The notes under the pieces are model-generated. The model was not told the DNA's origin, made no database searches, and saw only the letters and a program-made list of their open reading frames with translations. From Sphingomonadales bacterium (GTDB lineage: Bacteria; Pseudomonadota; Alphaproteobacteria; Sphingomonadales; Sphingomonadaceae): a stretch of DNA of 64,000 bases. Position numbers and translations under genes: made by a program. The first letter of the stretch is position 1; each line of letters opens with the position of its first letter. The stretch spans positions 38,519 to 102,518 of the forward strand of contig JANXSN010000098.1 of assembly GCA_025352685.1 (NCBI GenBank), given 5' to 3'. Below, piece by piece: positions 39,648 through 49,106 of the stretch.

Positions 39648-40220
39648 GTGCAACTCTGGGTCGGTCTCGGCAATCCGGGCGCGGAATATGCCCTTCACCG
39701 GCACAATGTCGGTTTCATGGCGACCGACGTCATTGCACAGGAATTCCGCTTCGCGCCGTGGAAAGCCAAATTTCAGGGAAATCTGGCCGAGGGCCGCATC
39801 GGCGTCGACAAGATCCTGTTGCTCAAGCCCGCCACGTTCATGAATGAGAGCGGCCGCAGCGTTGGCGAAGCGATCCGCTTTTACAAACTGACTCCTGCCG
39901 ATCTGACAGTGTTCTATGACGAACTTGATCTTGCGCCCTTCAAAGTCAAGGTTCGCACAGGTGGCGGGGCCGCGGGACATAACGGCATCCGCTCGATCAT
40001 GTCTCATGTCGGCGAGGAATTCCGCCGCGTGCGCATCGGCATCGGCCACCCTGGCCACAAGGACCGTGTAACCGGTCACGTGCTGGGCAATTATGCGAAG
40101 GCTGAAATGGAAGACCTCGCTCATCTGCTCGGGTCAATTGCTGTCGAAGCGAAATGGCTAGCCGAAAACGATGACGTGCGGTTTATGAGTGACCTAGCCG
40201 GGCGAATGGGACAGGACTGA
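39648..40220 (+). CDS. pth: Peptidyl-tRNA hydrolase
   Basis: Releases tRNA from peptidyl-tRNA that drops off ribosomes. 190 residues from GTG 39648. The start is chosen because QLWVGLGNPGAEYALHRHNV matches the family N-terminus, and GAGGA 12 bases before suits it, whereas an ATG at 39636 touches that site with no spacing. The catalytic His is in HRHNVGF, with LLKPATFMNESGRSV, DELDLAPFKVK and GGGAAGHNGIRS also diagnostic. The ychF ATG lies one base after the stop. Confidence 0.94.
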   Translation: MQLWVGLGNPGAEYALHRHNVGFMATDVIAQEFRFAPWKAKFQGNLAEGRIGVDKILLLKPATFMNESGRSVGEAIRFYKLTPADLTVFYDELDLAPFKVKVRTGGGAAGHNGIRSIMSHVGEEFRRVRIGIGHPGHKDRVTGHVLGNYAKAEMEDLAHLLGSIAVEAKWLAENDDVRFMSDLAGRMGQD

Positions 40221-40221
40221 T

Positions 40222-41322
40222 ATGGGTTTCAAATGCGGGATTGTCGGACTGCCGAACGTCGGTAAGTCCACGTTGTTCAATGCACTGACGCAAACAGCCG
40301 CAGCGCAGGCAGCAAATTATCCGTTCTGCACCATCGAACCAAATATCGGGAATGTCGCCGTTCCCGATCCGCGCCTCGACAAGCTGGTCGAGATTGGCAA
40401 GTCGGCCAAGAAGATCGAAACGCAGCTCGCGTTCGTCGACATCGCAGGTCTGGTGCGCGGCGCATCGACCGGCGAGGGTCTGGGCAATCAGTTCCTCGGC
40501 AACATCCGCGAAGTGGACGCCATCGTCCACGTCTTGCGCTGTTTCGAGGATGGCGACATCACTCATGTCGAGGGCAAGATTGATCCGATTGCCGATGCGG
40601 AGACGGTCGAGACCGAACTGATGCTGTCTGACCTCGAGTCACTCGAAAAGCGGGTGCCGAACCTGATTAAAAAGGGTCAGCAAGGCGACAAGGACGCGAA
40701 AGCAGCAGCGGCGGTATTGAGCAAAGCCCTTGAGCTCCTGCGCGCAGGTAAACCCGCCCGGCTCGTCGTTCCGGCAGATATCGAGGAAGCGCGCCACTTG
40801 GCACAGGCGCAGCTGCTCACCGCCAAACCGGTTCTTTACGTCTGCAATGTCGAGGAACCGTCGGCAGCAGCCGGAAACGCTTTATCGGCGCGCGTTTTTG
40901 AAATGGCCAAAGCCGAGGGTGCCCAGGCCGTCGTCGTTTCAGCGGCCATCGAAGCAGAAATCGCGACGATGCCAGCCGACGAACGTGCCGAATTCCTGTC
41001 GGACCTAGGCCTTGATGAAACCGGTCTGACCCGTGTGATCCGCGCCGGATACGAGCTGCTCCACCTGATCACCTTCTTCACCTGCGGACCGAAGGAATCA
41101 CGGGCTTGGACAATCCCCAAAGGTGCAACCGCGCCAAATGCCGCCGGTGCAATCCACAGCGATTTCGAGCGTGGGTTCATCCGCGCCGAAACTATCGCTT
41201 TTGCCGACTATGTCACGTACGGCGGCGAAAGCGGGGCGCGCGAGGCCGGGAAACTGCGGTCGGAGGGTAAGGAGTACATCGTCCTTGACGGCGACGTGCT
41301 GTTGTTTCGTTTCAACGTCTAG
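40222..41322 (+). CDS. ychF: Redox-regulated ATPase YchF (OLA1 family)
   Basis: TRAFAC-class Obg-like P-loop NTPase that prefers ATP and binds ribosomes. 366 residues. G1 is GIVGLPNVGKSTLFNALTQ, G3 is FVDIAGLVRGASTGEGLGNQ, and the C-terminal TGS domain carries LLHLITFFTCGPKESRAW, GAIHSDFERGFIRAETIAF and EYIVLDGDVLLFRFNV. Full length and intact. Paired with pth in an arrangement seen in many bacteria. Confidence 0.97.
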   Translation: MGFKCGIVGLPNVGKSTLFNALTQTAAAQAANYPFCTIEPNIGNVAVPDPRLDKLVEIGKSAKKIETQLAFVDIAGLVRGASTGEGLGNQFLGNIREVDAIVHVLRCFEDGDITHVEGKIDPIADAETVETELMLSDLESLEKRVPNLIKKGQQGDKDAKAAAAVLSKALELLRAGKPARLVVPADIEEARHLAQAQLLTAKPVLYVCNVEEPSAAAGNALSARVFEMAKAEGAQAVVVSAAIEAEIATMPADERAEFLSDLGLDETGLTRVIRAGYELLHLITFFTCGPKESRAWTIPKGATAPNAAGAIHSDFERGFIRAETIAFADYVTYGGESGAREAGKLRSEGKEYIVLDGDVLLFRFNV

Positions 41323-41332
41323 GGGACCGACC

Positions 41333-41779
41333 ATGCTCTATTTCGAGGATCTCGAACCCGGCACCAAATCCGCGTTTGGGCGCCACGAAGTAACCCGCGA
41401 GGCCGTGCTAGAATTTGCGCAGAAATATGATCCGCAACCGTTCCATCTGTCAGATGAGGAAGCGGCAAGAACCCATTTCGGCCGGTTGGCGGCGAGTGGC
41501 TGGCACACATGCGCGATCATGATGCGCATGCTGGTCGACAATATGTCCGCGATCCAACAGGCAGGACTCGGTTCGCCGGGGCTCGACGAGCTGCGCTGGC
41601 TGAAGCCGGTTTACCCGGGCGATGTTCTGCGCTGTGAGACAGAACTACTCGACAAGACGCCGTCCCGCAGCAGGCCGAACCTCGGATCGTTCCGGTCGCG
41701 CACCACTATTTTCAATCAAGACGACGTGATTGTCATGACCGTCGTATCGATCGGCCTGATCCAGCGGCGGCCTGCCTAG
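41333..41779 (+). CDS. MaoC family (R)-hydratase-like protein
   Basis: 148-residue single hot-dog-fold protein. The hydratase motif is seen as YDPQPFHLSDEEAARTHFGR, with the candidate catalytic Asp and His in YDPQPFH, followed by LAASGWHTCAIMMRML. Family members hydrate 2-enoyl-CoA or act as acyl-CoA dehydratases. ATG 41333 starts ten bases after ychF; a longer open frame from 41123 is antisense-like noise within ychF. Substrate unknown. Convergent with apt. Confidence 0.88.
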   Translation: MLYFEDLEPGTKSAFGRHEVTREAVLEFAQKYDPQPFHLSDEEAARTHFGRLAASGWHTCAIMMRMLVDNMSAIQQAGLGSPGLDELRWLKPVYPGDVLRCETELLDKTPSRSRPNLGSFRSRTTIFNQDDVIVMTVVSIGLIQRRPA

Positions 41780-41811
41780 TCGTTCATGAGCTGAGAAGGA
41801 ATCGGCACCAC

Positions 41812-42348
41812 TTAATGGCCGCCAAAGAACATCAGACTTTCTACTGTCACGCCGGCTGCGCGCAATCGGTCCGCGCCGCCCAAATCGGGCAGGTCGATGG
41901 CAAAGACTGCGCCGACGACCTCGGCGCCGGCGTCGCGCAGCAGCTTCACGCAGGCCATCGCGGTTCCTCCCGTCGCAATCAGATCGTCGACAATGAGAGC
42001 CCGGTGCCCCGGGAGCACTGCTCCAACATGGAGCTCGAGCCGATCTGTGCCATATTCAAGGTCATAATCCACGCCTAGCGTGGCGCCGGGTAATTTACCT
42101 TTTTTTCGCGCCGGAATGACACCTGCGCTCAACGCCACGGCGACCGGGGCGCCGAACAAAAACCCACGAGCATCGATGGCAATGATCCGGTCGGGTTGCA
42201 GCGGACGGGCGATGTCCGCCATTGCCTTTACCGAGGCCGCAAAGCCCAAACCGTCGGCGAGCAATGTCGAGATATCGCGAAACTGAACACCCGGCTGCGG
42301 AAAGTCCGGAATTGTCCGAACCAACGCTTGCAGCTGGTCTCGCGTCAC
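41812..42348 (-). CDS. apt: Adenine phosphoribosyltransferase
   Basis: Purine salvage enzyme converting adenine and PRPP to AMP. 178 residues from a GTG whose bases overlap the petC stop (GTGA); the longer open frame to 42480 lies inside petC and is rejected. IPDFPQPGVQFRDISTLLAD is the family N-terminus, ARGFLFGAPVAVALS binds the base, and ALIVDDLIATGGTAMACVKL is the PRPP loop. The petABC-apt order recurs in sphingomonads as far as I recall. Confidence 0.94.
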   Translation of the reverse strand: MTRDQLQALVRTIPDFPQPGVQFRDISTLLADGLGFAASVKAMADIARPLQPDRIIAIDARGFLFGAPVAVALSAGVIPARKKGKLPGATLGVDYDLEYGTDRLELHVGAVLPGHRALIVDDLIATGGTAMACVKLLRDAGAEVVGAVFAIDLPDLGGADRLRAAGVTVESLMFFGGH

Positions 42349-43208
42349 TTCTTCTTTGGCTTCTTGTCCGCCCAGATGTTGCGATAGGCAAGATAGGTCA
42401 GTCCCGAAAAGACAAGCAGGTAAATAACGGCTGCCCATCCGACGGAATGACGTGCCGGCAGGTTGGGCTCGGCTGCCCATGTCAGAAATGCAGTCACATC
42501 CTTGGCTTCGTGCTTGAGATCGTTTGGCGAGCCGTCGGCAAAAGTTACCTGTCCATCGGCGAGCGGCGGTGCCATCGCGAGATTGAGATTTGCAAAGTAC
42601 GGATTGTAGTGCAACCCGCTAGGCGTTTTCACGTCTGGAAACTTCGCGACGAGCGTCGCTGGCTGCTCCTCATATCCGGTCAAAAGCGAGTAGATATAAT
42701 GCGGCCCTTCATGCCGAGCCTTTGCGATCAAAGACTGATCCGGCGGTAGCGCGTTGTTGTTCGCCGCACGCGCTGCCGTTTCATTCGCATAAGGCGACGG
42801 AAACTTGTCCGCAGGCGTTGCTTTGCGCGTGGCCGGCTCACCAGTTTCGGAATTAACCGTCGGAACCTCGACGACCCAATTCTTTGCGATCGCCTTCACC
42901 TCAGCCGTATTAAAGCCGATTTCAGCAAGATCGCGGAAGGCGACCTGCTTCATCGAGTGGCAAGCCGAGCACACCTCCTTGTAGATCTGGAAGCCGCGTT
43001 GAAGCTGCCGATTATCATATTTTCCCGTCGCCCCCTCGAACGACCAGGAAACATTCTCCTGGGGGTGAAGAGGCAGATTAAACGTGTTGAGCACCGTCGG
43101 TTTCCCGATTTCGGGAACATAGGCAATGACGCCCCACACGAACGACCAGAGCAGGACGACGACGAAGCCAGCACCGGCCAGCATTCCAATCGGACGAACA
43201 CCAAACAT
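42345..43208 (-). CDS. petC: Cytochrome c1 of the bc1 complex
   Basis: Membrane-anchored c-type cytochrome that takes electrons from the Rieske protein. 287 residues with an N-terminal membrane segment (AGAGFVVVLLWSFVWGVIAY-like, residues 10-29). The haem site is VCSACHSMKQV near residue 80. A C-terminal anchor (AAVIYLLVFSGLTYLAY) precedes a lysine-rich cytoplasmic tail. The candidate axial methionine is in LNLAMAPPLADGQV. It follows petB by nine bases. Confidence 0.95.
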   Translation of the reverse strand: MFGVRPIGMLAGAGFVVVLLWSFVWGVIAYVPEIGKPTVLNTFNLPLHPQENVSWSFEGATGKYDNRQLQRGFQIYKEVCSACHSMKQVAFRDLAEIGFNTAEVKAIAKNWVVEVPTVNSETGEPATRKATPADKFPSPYANETAARAANNNALPPDQSLIAKARHEGPHYIYSLLTGYEEQPATLVAKFPDVKTPSGLHYNPYFANLNLAMAPPLADGQVTFADGSPNDLKHEAKDVTAFLTWAAEPNLPARHSVGWAAVIYLLVFSGLTYLAYRNIWADKKPKKK

Positions 43209-43217
43209 CGTAAACCC

Positions 43218-44519
43218 CTATTCGGCCGGTTGGAGCTTCGGCGCCGAGCCAAAGCTGTTGGTCTCGTTGCCCTTGCTGAGCACGGCTTCGGTAATCGAAT
43301 TCGGCAGAGGAAGTGGCCGTTCGATCATCGATATGATCGGCAGAATTATGAGAAAGTGCGAAAAATAATAAGCCGCGGCGAACTGCGAGATAATCACATA
43401 AGGCTCTTGTGCCGGGGCACCGCCGCAATAGCCGAGTACAAAGACCGCTGGAAGCAGACCGAAAATCGTAAACTTCTTGAACAGCGGGCGGTAATTCCCC
43501 GAGCGCACGGGCGACGGATCCAGCCATGGCAGGAAGAACAGCAGCAGGATTGATCCAAACATTGCCAACACGCCCCACAGCTTGGCTGGCAGGATGAAAT
43601 CGACGGTGAAAGAGCGAAGGATCGCGTAGAACGGCCAGAAATACCATTCGGGTACGATGTGCGCAGGCGTCGAAAGTGGGTTCGCTGCAATGTAATTATC
43701 AGGATGACCCAGCAAGTTGGGAGAGAAGAATATCAGGACTGCGAACACCAACAGGAAGATACCGAGCCCGAACCCATCCTTTGCAGTGTAATATGGGTGG
43801 AAAGGCACTGTGTCGACTTCGGACTTCACGTCCACGCCAGTCGGGTTTGACGACCCCGGAATGTGCAGCGCCCAGACGTGAAGGATGATGACACCGGCAA
43901 TCACGAACGGCAGAAGATAGTGCAGCGAGAAGAACCGGTTCAACGTATTATAATCAGGTGCTGGACCACCGAGCAGCCAGGTCTGGATCGTGGGCCCCAC
44001 CAGCGGAATGGCAGAGAACAGACCCGTGATGACCTTGGCACCCCAAAAGCTCATCTGTCCCCAAGGGAGGACATAGCCCATGAATGCAGTTGCCATCATC
44101 AGCAGGAAGATAACGACGCCAAGCAACCAGATTACTTCGCGTGGCGGCTTATAGGATCCAAAATAAAGACCCCGCGCGATGTGGATATAAATCACGACGA
44201 AGAACATCGAGGCGCCATTCATGTGCGCATACCGGAAGAACCAACCGCCATTCACATCACGCATGATGTGTTCGACCGAGTCGAATGCACCGCCGATATC
44301 GGCGTGATAATGCATCGCGAGGATGATGCCGGTAACAATCTGGATTGCCAGAGCCGCACCGGCGAGCACGCCAAAGTTCCAGAAATAGTTCAGGTTACGC
44401 GGGACGGGGTAACCTGCACCGACCGCGTTGTACACAAAGCGTGGCAGCGGCAGTTTTTCATCGACGTAGCGCATGAAGGAATTCTTCGGCGCGTACTGCT
44501 GGGCCCAGGGAAAACTCAT
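43218..44519 (-). CDS. petB: Cytochrome b of the bc1 complex
   Basis: Integral-membrane subunit with two b haems and both quinone sites. 433 residues, about eight membrane helices. [20 protein letters not shown] and [20 protein letters not shown] carry the haem-ligating histidines, [20 protein letters not shown] is a Qo-site block, and [13 protein letters not shown] holds the conserved PEWY. Its start overlaps the petA stop by four bases. Confidence 0.97.
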   Translation of the reverse strand: MSFPWAQQYAPKNSFMRYVDEKLPLPRFVYNAVGAGYPVPRNLNYFWNFGVLAGAALAIQIVTGIILAMHYHADIGGAFDSVEHIMRDVNGGWFFRYAHMNGASMFFVVIYIHIARGLYFGSYKPPREVIWLLGVVIFLLMMATAFMGYVLPWGQMSFWGAKVITGLFSAIPLVGPTIQTWLLGGPAPDYNTLNRFFSLHYLLPFVIAGVIILHVWALHIPGSSNPTGVDVKSEVDTVPFHPYYTAKDGFGLGIFLLVFAVLIFFSPNLLGHPDNYIAANPLSTPAHIVPEWYFWPFYAILRSFTVDFILPAKLWGVLAMFGSILLLFFLPWLDPSPVRSGNYRPLFKKFTIFGLLPAVFVLGYCGGAPAQEPYVIISQFAAAYYFSHFLIILPIISMIERPLPLPNSITEAVLSKGNETNSFGSAPKLQPAE

Positions 44520-45094
44520 GCCTTTGCTCCGACTTCGACAAGGGAATCTGACCTGAAGACGTAGTCAGGCACCATCAAATTCTTTGGTGCCGGACCTTTG
44601 CGGATGCGGGCAGCAGTATCGTAGACCGATCCGTGGCAAGGGCAGAAATAACCGCCGAATTCTCCCTTGATCTCACCCGCCGACGCGCCCAGCGGGACAC
44701 AACCCAAGTGCGTGCAAACACCCATCGTGATCAGCCACTGCTCCTTGCCCGGTTTGGTGCGTTGAGCCAGTGTCTGCGGGTCGCGGAGCGAGCTGACGGG
44801 CACCTTGTCTGCCTCGGCAATCTCAGCCGGCGTCAGGTGACGCACGAACAGCGGTTGTTTCTGAAAAATCGTCTTGATCGCCTGACCGACCTCGATCTTC
44901 GAGATGTCGACCTCGGTCGTGAGCGCCGCCAGAACGTCGGTCGACGGGTTCATCTGGTTGATTGCAACGCCAAGGATCGGCACGACGCCGACTCCCGCAA
45001 AGGCAACGGCTGCAATACTGATTATATCGCGACGCCGCAGGTCAGGTTCGGCGACAAGTGCGACTTCCAATTCTGGAACAGCCGGTCCGGCCAT
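44516..45094 (-). CDS. petA: Rieske iron-sulfur subunit of the bc1 complex
   Basis: [2Fe-2S] subunit of ubiquinol-cytochrome c reductase. 192 residues from ATG 45094; the upstream open frame to 45244 is rejected. An arginine-rich N-terminus before a hydrophobic helix ([17 protein letters not shown]) looks like a Tat-type anchor. Cluster-binding boxes are [10 protein letters not shown] and [11 protein letters not shown]. First gene of petA-petB-petC-apt; divergent from trmL 148 bases away. Confidence 0.96.
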   Translation of the reverse strand: MAGPAVPELEVALVAEPDLRRRDIISIAAVAFAGVGVVPILGVAINQMNPSTDVLAALTTEVDISKIEVGQAIKTIFQKQPLFVRHLTPAEIAEADKVPVSSLRDPQTLAQRTKPGKEQWLITMGVCTHLGCVPLGASAGEIKGEFGGYFCPCHGSVYDTAARIRKGPAPKNLMVPDYVFRSDSLVEVGAKA

Positions 45095-45242
45095 AAAGAT
45101 GTATCCCCAAGTCGTCCGACGCGAAAGCAGGATGGCCCGCGTGACGGTACTTGTCGGCGCGCTGATAGCGTTTCGACCGCGGCATGCAAATGCGAAAATG
45201 TCGAGCTTGTGACAGTTTCGTCCTGCCCTTACGGCATGCAGC

Positions 45243-45692
45243 ATGCGCTTGGCTTGTTACCAGCCCGAAATTGCGGGAAATATGGGAGCGCTTCTGCGTC
45301 TCGCCGCCTGCTACAGAGTCGCGGTCGACGTGATCGAGCCGTGCGGGTTCGTGTTCTCTGATTCGAAAATGCGCCGTGCGGGAATGGATTATGCAGCCCG
45401 TGTCGCCGTCGTACGTCATGTCGATTGGCACAGTTTTCGCGCTGTAGCCCCTGCCCGCCTGGTTCTGCTGACGACCAAAGCGGACCAGCGACTCCATGAT
45501 TTCTGCTTCGATGCGTCGGACACGCTGTTGCTCGGGAGCGAGAGTTCGGGTGTGCCTGCCGATGTTGCGGCGGCTTGCGACGCGAAGGTTCGTATCGCCA
45601 TCTCGCGTGAAGTTCGGTCACTGAACCTTGCGGTCGCCGCAGCAATCGCCTTAACCGAAGCCCTGAGACAAACGGAGGGATTGCCCGCATGA
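45243..45692 (+). CDS. trmL: tRNA (cytidine/uridine-34-2'-O)-methyltransferase TrmL
   Basis: SPOUT-class enzyme that 2'-O-methylates the wobble base of tRNA-Leu isoacceptors. 149 residues. MRLACYQPEIAGNMGALLRL is the family start, LLLGSESSGVP is motif 2, and REVRSLNLAVAAAIALTEAL is motif 3, with the SAM-binding knot. Its stop overlaps the hemF ATG by four bases. Confidence 0.92.
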   Translation: MRLACYQPEIAGNMGALLRLAACYRVAVDVIEPCGFVFSDSKMRRAGMDYAARVAVVRHVDWHSFRAVAPARLVLLTTKADQRLHDFCFDASDTLLLGSESSGVPADVAAACDAKVRIAISREVRSLNLAVAAAIALTEALRQTEGLPA

Positions 45693-46531
45693 TCGAACTC
45701 GATGCCGAACAACAGCGCGCGCGAACCTGGTTCGAATCATTGCGAGACCGGATCTGCTCGGCTTTCGAAAGCATCGAACGCGAAGCCGGCAACGAGGCAA
45801 CATTTGACTTCACCCCATGGCACCGAGACGACGATCCGGGTGGCGCCGGCGGCGGTGGCGTGCGCGGGGTAATGAAAGGCAAAGTCTTCGAAAAGGTCGG
45901 CGTCAACGTCTCAACGGTTGGCGGCGCATTCAATCCCGAATTTGCCCAATCGATCCACGGCGCAGCCGAGCGTCCTGAATTCTTTGCCACCGGCATCAGC
46001 CTTGTCGCCCACATGGCAAACCCGCACGTGCCTGCAGTTCATATGAACTGCCGTTTTCTTGTCACGACGAAACGCTGGTTCGGCGGCGGCGCAGATTTGA
46101 ACCCTGCGCTACCCAAGGATGAAGATTCAGTCGACTTTCACGCCGCGATGGAACGAGCGTGTTCAGCGAGCAGCTCCGGGGATTACCTACGCTTCAAACA
46201 ATGGGCCGATGATTACTTTTGGTTGCCGCATCGCAAAGTCCATCGCGGCATAGGCGGGATTTTTTATGATCACATGGAGACCGATTTCGAAGCTGATTTC
46301 GCGCTGACCCGGGCGCTCGGCGAAGAATTTCTCGAAGTCTACCCGATGATCGTACGAAGGCGCATGGCCACGCCCTTTACCGCGCATGAGGAACAGGCGC
46401 TGCTCGAGTGGCGCGGTCGCTACGCAGAGTTCAACCTCGTTTACGACCGCGGCACTTTATTCGGGCTCAAGACAGGCGGCAATATCGACGCCATCCTGAT
46501 GAGCCTGCCGCCGCGCGCGGTCTGGAGCTGA
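45689..46531 (+). CDS. hemF: Oxygen-dependent coproporphyrinogen III oxidase
   Basis: Aerobic haem-synthesis enzyme converting coproporphyrinogen III to protoporphyrinogen IX. 280 residues. AVHMNCRFLVTTKRWFGGG and ADLNPALPKDEDSVDFH form the signature region, and LVYDRGTLFGLKTGGNIDAI and ILMSLPPRAVW close the protein. Co-transcribed with trmL by overlap and with the GNAT gene four bases downstream. Supplies haem for the bc1 complex encoded next door. Confidence 0.95.
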   Translation: MIELDAEQQRARTWFESLRDRICSAFESIEREAGNEATFDFTPWHRDDDPGGAGGGGVRGVMKGKVFEKVGVNVSTVGGAFNPEFAQSIHGAAERPEFFATGISLVAHMANPHVPAVHMNCRFLVTTKRWFGGGADLNPALPKDEDSVDFHAAMERACSASSSGDYLRFKQWADDYFWLPHRKVHRGIGGIFYDHMETDFEADFALTRALGEEFLEVYPMIVRRRMATPFTAHEEQALLEWRGRYAEFNLVYDRGTLFGLKTGGNIDAILMSLPPRAVWS

Positions 46532-46535
46532 GCGT

Positions 46536-47126
46536 TTGGGACTGACGCAAGTTCTGGCCGGTCAATGTGCGGCAATCGTCACTCACCTGGAAATGCTTGA
46601 GCGGCCACGCCCACAACCAGTGCGCGCGGGCGGACTGCGTCTTGTTCGGTGGCCACAACCTGACGTAGCCAAATACCGACTGCTGTTCACCCGCGTCGGC
46701 GCACCGTGGCTATGGTTCTCCCGCGCCGTGATGCCCGGGGCTGCTGTTGAAGCGCTCATCGGCGATCCCGCGGTCGAAATCTTTGCTGTGACGGATCCGC
46801 GCGGGATCGAAGTCGGGCTCCTTGAGCTCGACTTCCGTGAACTCCCGAACTGCGAAATCAGCTATTTCGGACTGGTGCCCGAGCTCACTGGCAGCGGACA
46901 TGGCCGCTGGCTGATGGCAGAAACGCTGGCGCGCGCCTGGCGCAAGGACGTTACCCGCGTCTGGGTTCACACCTGCACGCTCGACCATCCGTCCGCACTC
47001 AATTTCTATCGAGCCCAAGGATTCATTCCGTACAAACGCGAGGTCGAGACGTTTCTCGATCCGCGCTTGACCGGCAACCTGCCACGCGATGCCGCCCCTC
47101 AAGTGCCTTTGATCGAAGTGATCTGA
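46536..47126 (+). CDS. GNAT family N-acetyltransferase
   Basis: 196 residues from a TTG at 46536, or about 177 from ATG 46593, which may be the true start. The acetyl-CoA-binding region reads YFGLVPELTGSGHGRWLMAE, followed by VWVHTCTLDHPSALNFYRAQ and GFIPYKREVETF, typical of GNAT motifs A and B. The acceptor substrate is unknown. It follows hemF by four bases and runs 28 bases into the convergent membrane-protein gene. Confidence 0.82.
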   Translation: MGLTQVLAGQCAAIVTHLEMLERPRPQPVRAGGLRLVRWPQPDVAKYRLLFTRVGAPWLWFSRAVMPGAAVEALIGDPAVEIFAVTDPRGIEVGLLELDFRELPNCEISYFGLVPELTGSGHGRWLMAETLARAWRKDVTRVWVHTCTLDHPSALNFYRAQGFIPYKREVETFLDPRLTGNLPRDAAPQVPLIEVI

Positions 47127-47827
47127 CGGTAAATTCCGGCCGCCAGGAGAATGAGCAGTAGACCGAGCACCGCACCGCCCAACGCATTCGCCAGCGCTAC
47201 AGTTATCAGGTTGAGCGATGCCGGGAGCAATACTCTGCCAACGACCGTCAAAACCGATGTCGCCGCCGACGTGGCAATCCAGCCGACGAGGAGAACGAGC
47301 ATCATCAAACCCACGATCCGCCAGCCGACTCCCCGTGTTTGACGCCAGCTTTCCTGCAGGCCCGCCCACGAATTACCAAGTCGGAGGTCCGCCATCACCG
47401 GGCCCAACACGACAAATCGGCCGAGAATGTAGATGCCGGGTACAATAAAAAGCAGGAGGCCGAACAAGATAGCAAAATTGGCGACGAGGCTGGCGAGAAA
47501 GTAGCCCGGAAACAGACGCGCGCCCCCCGATATCGCCTCCGCGACAGTCGGTCGGTTGCGGTCGATCAAAAGAATGAGAATAACAATTTGGCCCAAAGCC
47601 GCGATCGCATTGACAAGGACGAATGCCCAGAGGTTGCGCTGGTAATATGACAAAAAGACCTTGATTGCTTCCTCGCCAGACCCTGCGCCCTGCGGCACCG
47701 GCAACAACAGCCAGAGCGAAAGCGCTGGCAGAAAAATAAACACGCCCACGAGCGTGAGCAGCAGCACCCAGTTGCTGCGTGCCATCGCAACGATATCGGT
47801 CCAGACGCGGTCATAAGAAAATATCAT
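47099..47827 (-). CDS. Multi-spanning membrane protein, unknown function
   Basis: 242 residues with about six hydrophobic segments, for example [59 protein letters not shown] and [20 protein letters not shown]. Between them lies [16 protein letters not shown], a pattern met in bacterial glycerophosphoryl-diesterase-type membrane domains, but I cannot assign a function. ATG 47827 is chosen because the open frame beyond it is antisense to lipB. Confidence 0.75.
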   Translation of the reverse strand: MIFSYDRVWTDIVAMARSNWVLLLTLVGVFIFLPALSLWLLLPVPQGAGSGEEAIKVFLSYYQRNLWAFVLVNAIAALGQIVILILLIDRNRPTVAEAISGGARLFPGYFLASLVANFAILFGLLLFIVPGIYILGRFVVLGPVMADLRLGNSWAGLQESWRQTRGVGWRIVGLMMLVLLVGWIATSAATSVLTVVGRVLLPASLNLITVALANALGGAVLGLLLILLAAGIYRQITSIKGT

Positions 47828-47893
47828 CGGTCTCGACGCTCCTCGGGTACTTTGACCGGCGCTAGGCAATCGGTGCAAGGCATACAAGTGACC

Positions 47894-48526
47894 ATGACTG
47901 ATGATGTCGACTGGATCCTCGCCGATGCGCCCGTCCCCTACCCTGAGGCGCGTGCGTGGATGGAGACGCGCGCAACGGGAGTTGCAGCGGGCGATGCGCG
48001 CGAGGCTGTCTGGTTGATTGAACACCCTCCACTCTACACGGCAGGGATCAGCGCTGACCCCACCGAACTGCTCGATGCGCAGTTCCCGGTTTATGCTGCG
48101 GGCCGGGGCGGTCGCTATACCTACCATGGGCCAGGGCAGCGCGTCGGGTATATCATGCTTGATATCGGCAAACGCGGGCGCGACGTGCGGCGTTTCGTCC
48201 ATGCCGTCGAAGGTTGGGTAATCGCCGCGCTGGAACGCCTTGAAGTCAAGGCGTGGCGGGCGCCGGGTCGAATCGGTATTTGGACCGAAGACCAAGGCCA
48301 AGAAGCAAAAATAGGCGCAATCGGAATACGCGTCCGGCGCTGGATCTCTTTCCACGGATTCTCGGTGAACGTTGCCCCGAATTTGTCACATTTTGACGGA
48401 ATTGTGCCCTGCGGCCTGTCTGAATTTGGCGTTACGAGCCTATCGAAACTGGGTAATCCAGCGAAAATCACTGATCTGGATGCCGCGTTATTGGCAGAAT
48501 TCCAGGGTTTTCTGGACGTTCTCTAA
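47894..48526 (+). CDS. lipB: Octanoyl-[acyl carrier protein]:protein octanoyltransferase LipB
   Basis: Transfers octanoyl from ACP to lipoyl domains, the first step of de novo lipoylation, needed by GcvH and the 2-oxoacid dehydrogenases. 210 residues. The blocks are [40 protein letters not shown], and the catalytic lysine in [19 protein letters not shown]; the cysteine nucleophile is in [18 protein letters not shown] 47894 fits family N-termini (a start at 47852 is possible). Divergent from the membrane-protein gene. Confidence 0.95.
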   Translation: MTDDVDWILADAPVPYPEARAWMETRATGVAAGDAREAVWLIEHPPLYTAGISADPTELLDAQFPVYAAGRGGRYTYHGPGQRVGYIMLDIGKRGRDVRRFVHAVEGWVIAALERLEVKAWRAPGRIGIWTEDQGQEAKIGAIGIRVRRWISFHGFSVNVAPNLSHFDGIVPCGLSEFGVTSLSKLGNPAKITDLDAALLAEFQGFLDVL

Positions 48527-48646
48527 TCTTGCCGGAAAAATGACACAATTCGCTTGAGTGACCGGTAAAGAAAAGCTAAAGCCCACCTTGATTTGGGTAT
48601 TAGGGCAACAGGCCGTCCAAGTCCGCCATTCCTAGGGAGCATATAA

Positions 48647-48892
48647 ATGCGCAAGATTGCTACTGTTTCGATGATCGCCGCCGCCGCGTTCGCTGTTGCT
48701 GCCTGCAGCAAGACCGAGTCGACCAACACGACCGAAGTCAATGCGACTGACATGAACGCTGCCAACGCCATGGAAGGCACGACCAACGACACGATGACCA
48801 ACGCCGATGGCGCGATGACCAACGCTGCCAACTCGATGAACAGCGCTGCCAACTCGATGAACAAGGCGGCCAACAGCACGAACGCGATGTAA
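48647..48892 (+). CDS. Small Asn/Ala/Met-rich repeat lipoprotein
   Basis: 81-residue predicted lipoprotein: signal peptide (ATVSMIAAAAFAVAACSK) with the lipidated cysteine near residue 20. The mature part is built almost wholly of Asn, Ala, Thr, Met and Ser in short repeats, ending in three heptads (AANSMNS, AANSMNK, AANSTNA). These come from 21-base tandem DNA repeats at 48824-48886. It has its own terminator. A surface or periplasmic role is possible, but no function is known. Confidence 0.75.
   Translation: MRKIATVSMIAAAAFAVAACSKTESTNTTEVNATDMNAANAMEGTTNDTMTNADGAMTNAANSMNSAANSMNKAANSTNAM
48824..48886 (+). repeat. 21-bp tandem repeat inside the lipoprotein gene
   Basis: Three consecutive 21-base units; the first two differ at two bases and the third is diverged. 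The units are in frame, encode heptapeptides and could expand or contract without a frameshift. Confidence 0.8.
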
Positions 48893-48919
48893 TTTCGCGC
48901 TTTCGAGCAATTGTTTTCG

Positions 48920-48958
48920 GAAAGGGCCGCTCGGGTAACCGAGTGGTCCTTTCTTTTT
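48920..48958 (+). terminator. Intrinsic terminator of the repeat lipoprotein gene
   Basis: A 15-base stem (GAAAGGGCCGCTCGG with CCGAGTGGTCCTTTC, with two G-T pairs) closes on a four-base loop and is followed by five T. It is 28 bases past the stop codon. Confidence 0.85.
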
Positions 48959-49106
48959 GTTAGTCGTGGGTCGGCTATTACGGTTGACCGCATATTTCGA
49001 CCCAGAATCTAGGCGTTTCGTCGCATGGCAACCGTCTTTGGCTACAAAGGGTTTTCGTGGCGCCCATCGAGCCCTAGAGACGGGGCGGAAATAGGGAGCG
49101 TGTTGA

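Noticed and set aside
42349..42480. Longer apt start inside petC
   Set aside because: The sequence is the petC coding region in another frame; the GTG overlapping the petC stop gives the family length.
47828..48355. N-terminal extension of the membrane protein at 47099-47827
   Set aside because: It is the reverse complement of lipB, which has the catalytic lysine and cysteine motifs.
48523..48993. Minus-strand protein opposite the repeat lipoprotein
   Set aside because: It is a mirror of the repetitive codons; the plus strand has a signal peptide, lipobox and terminator.
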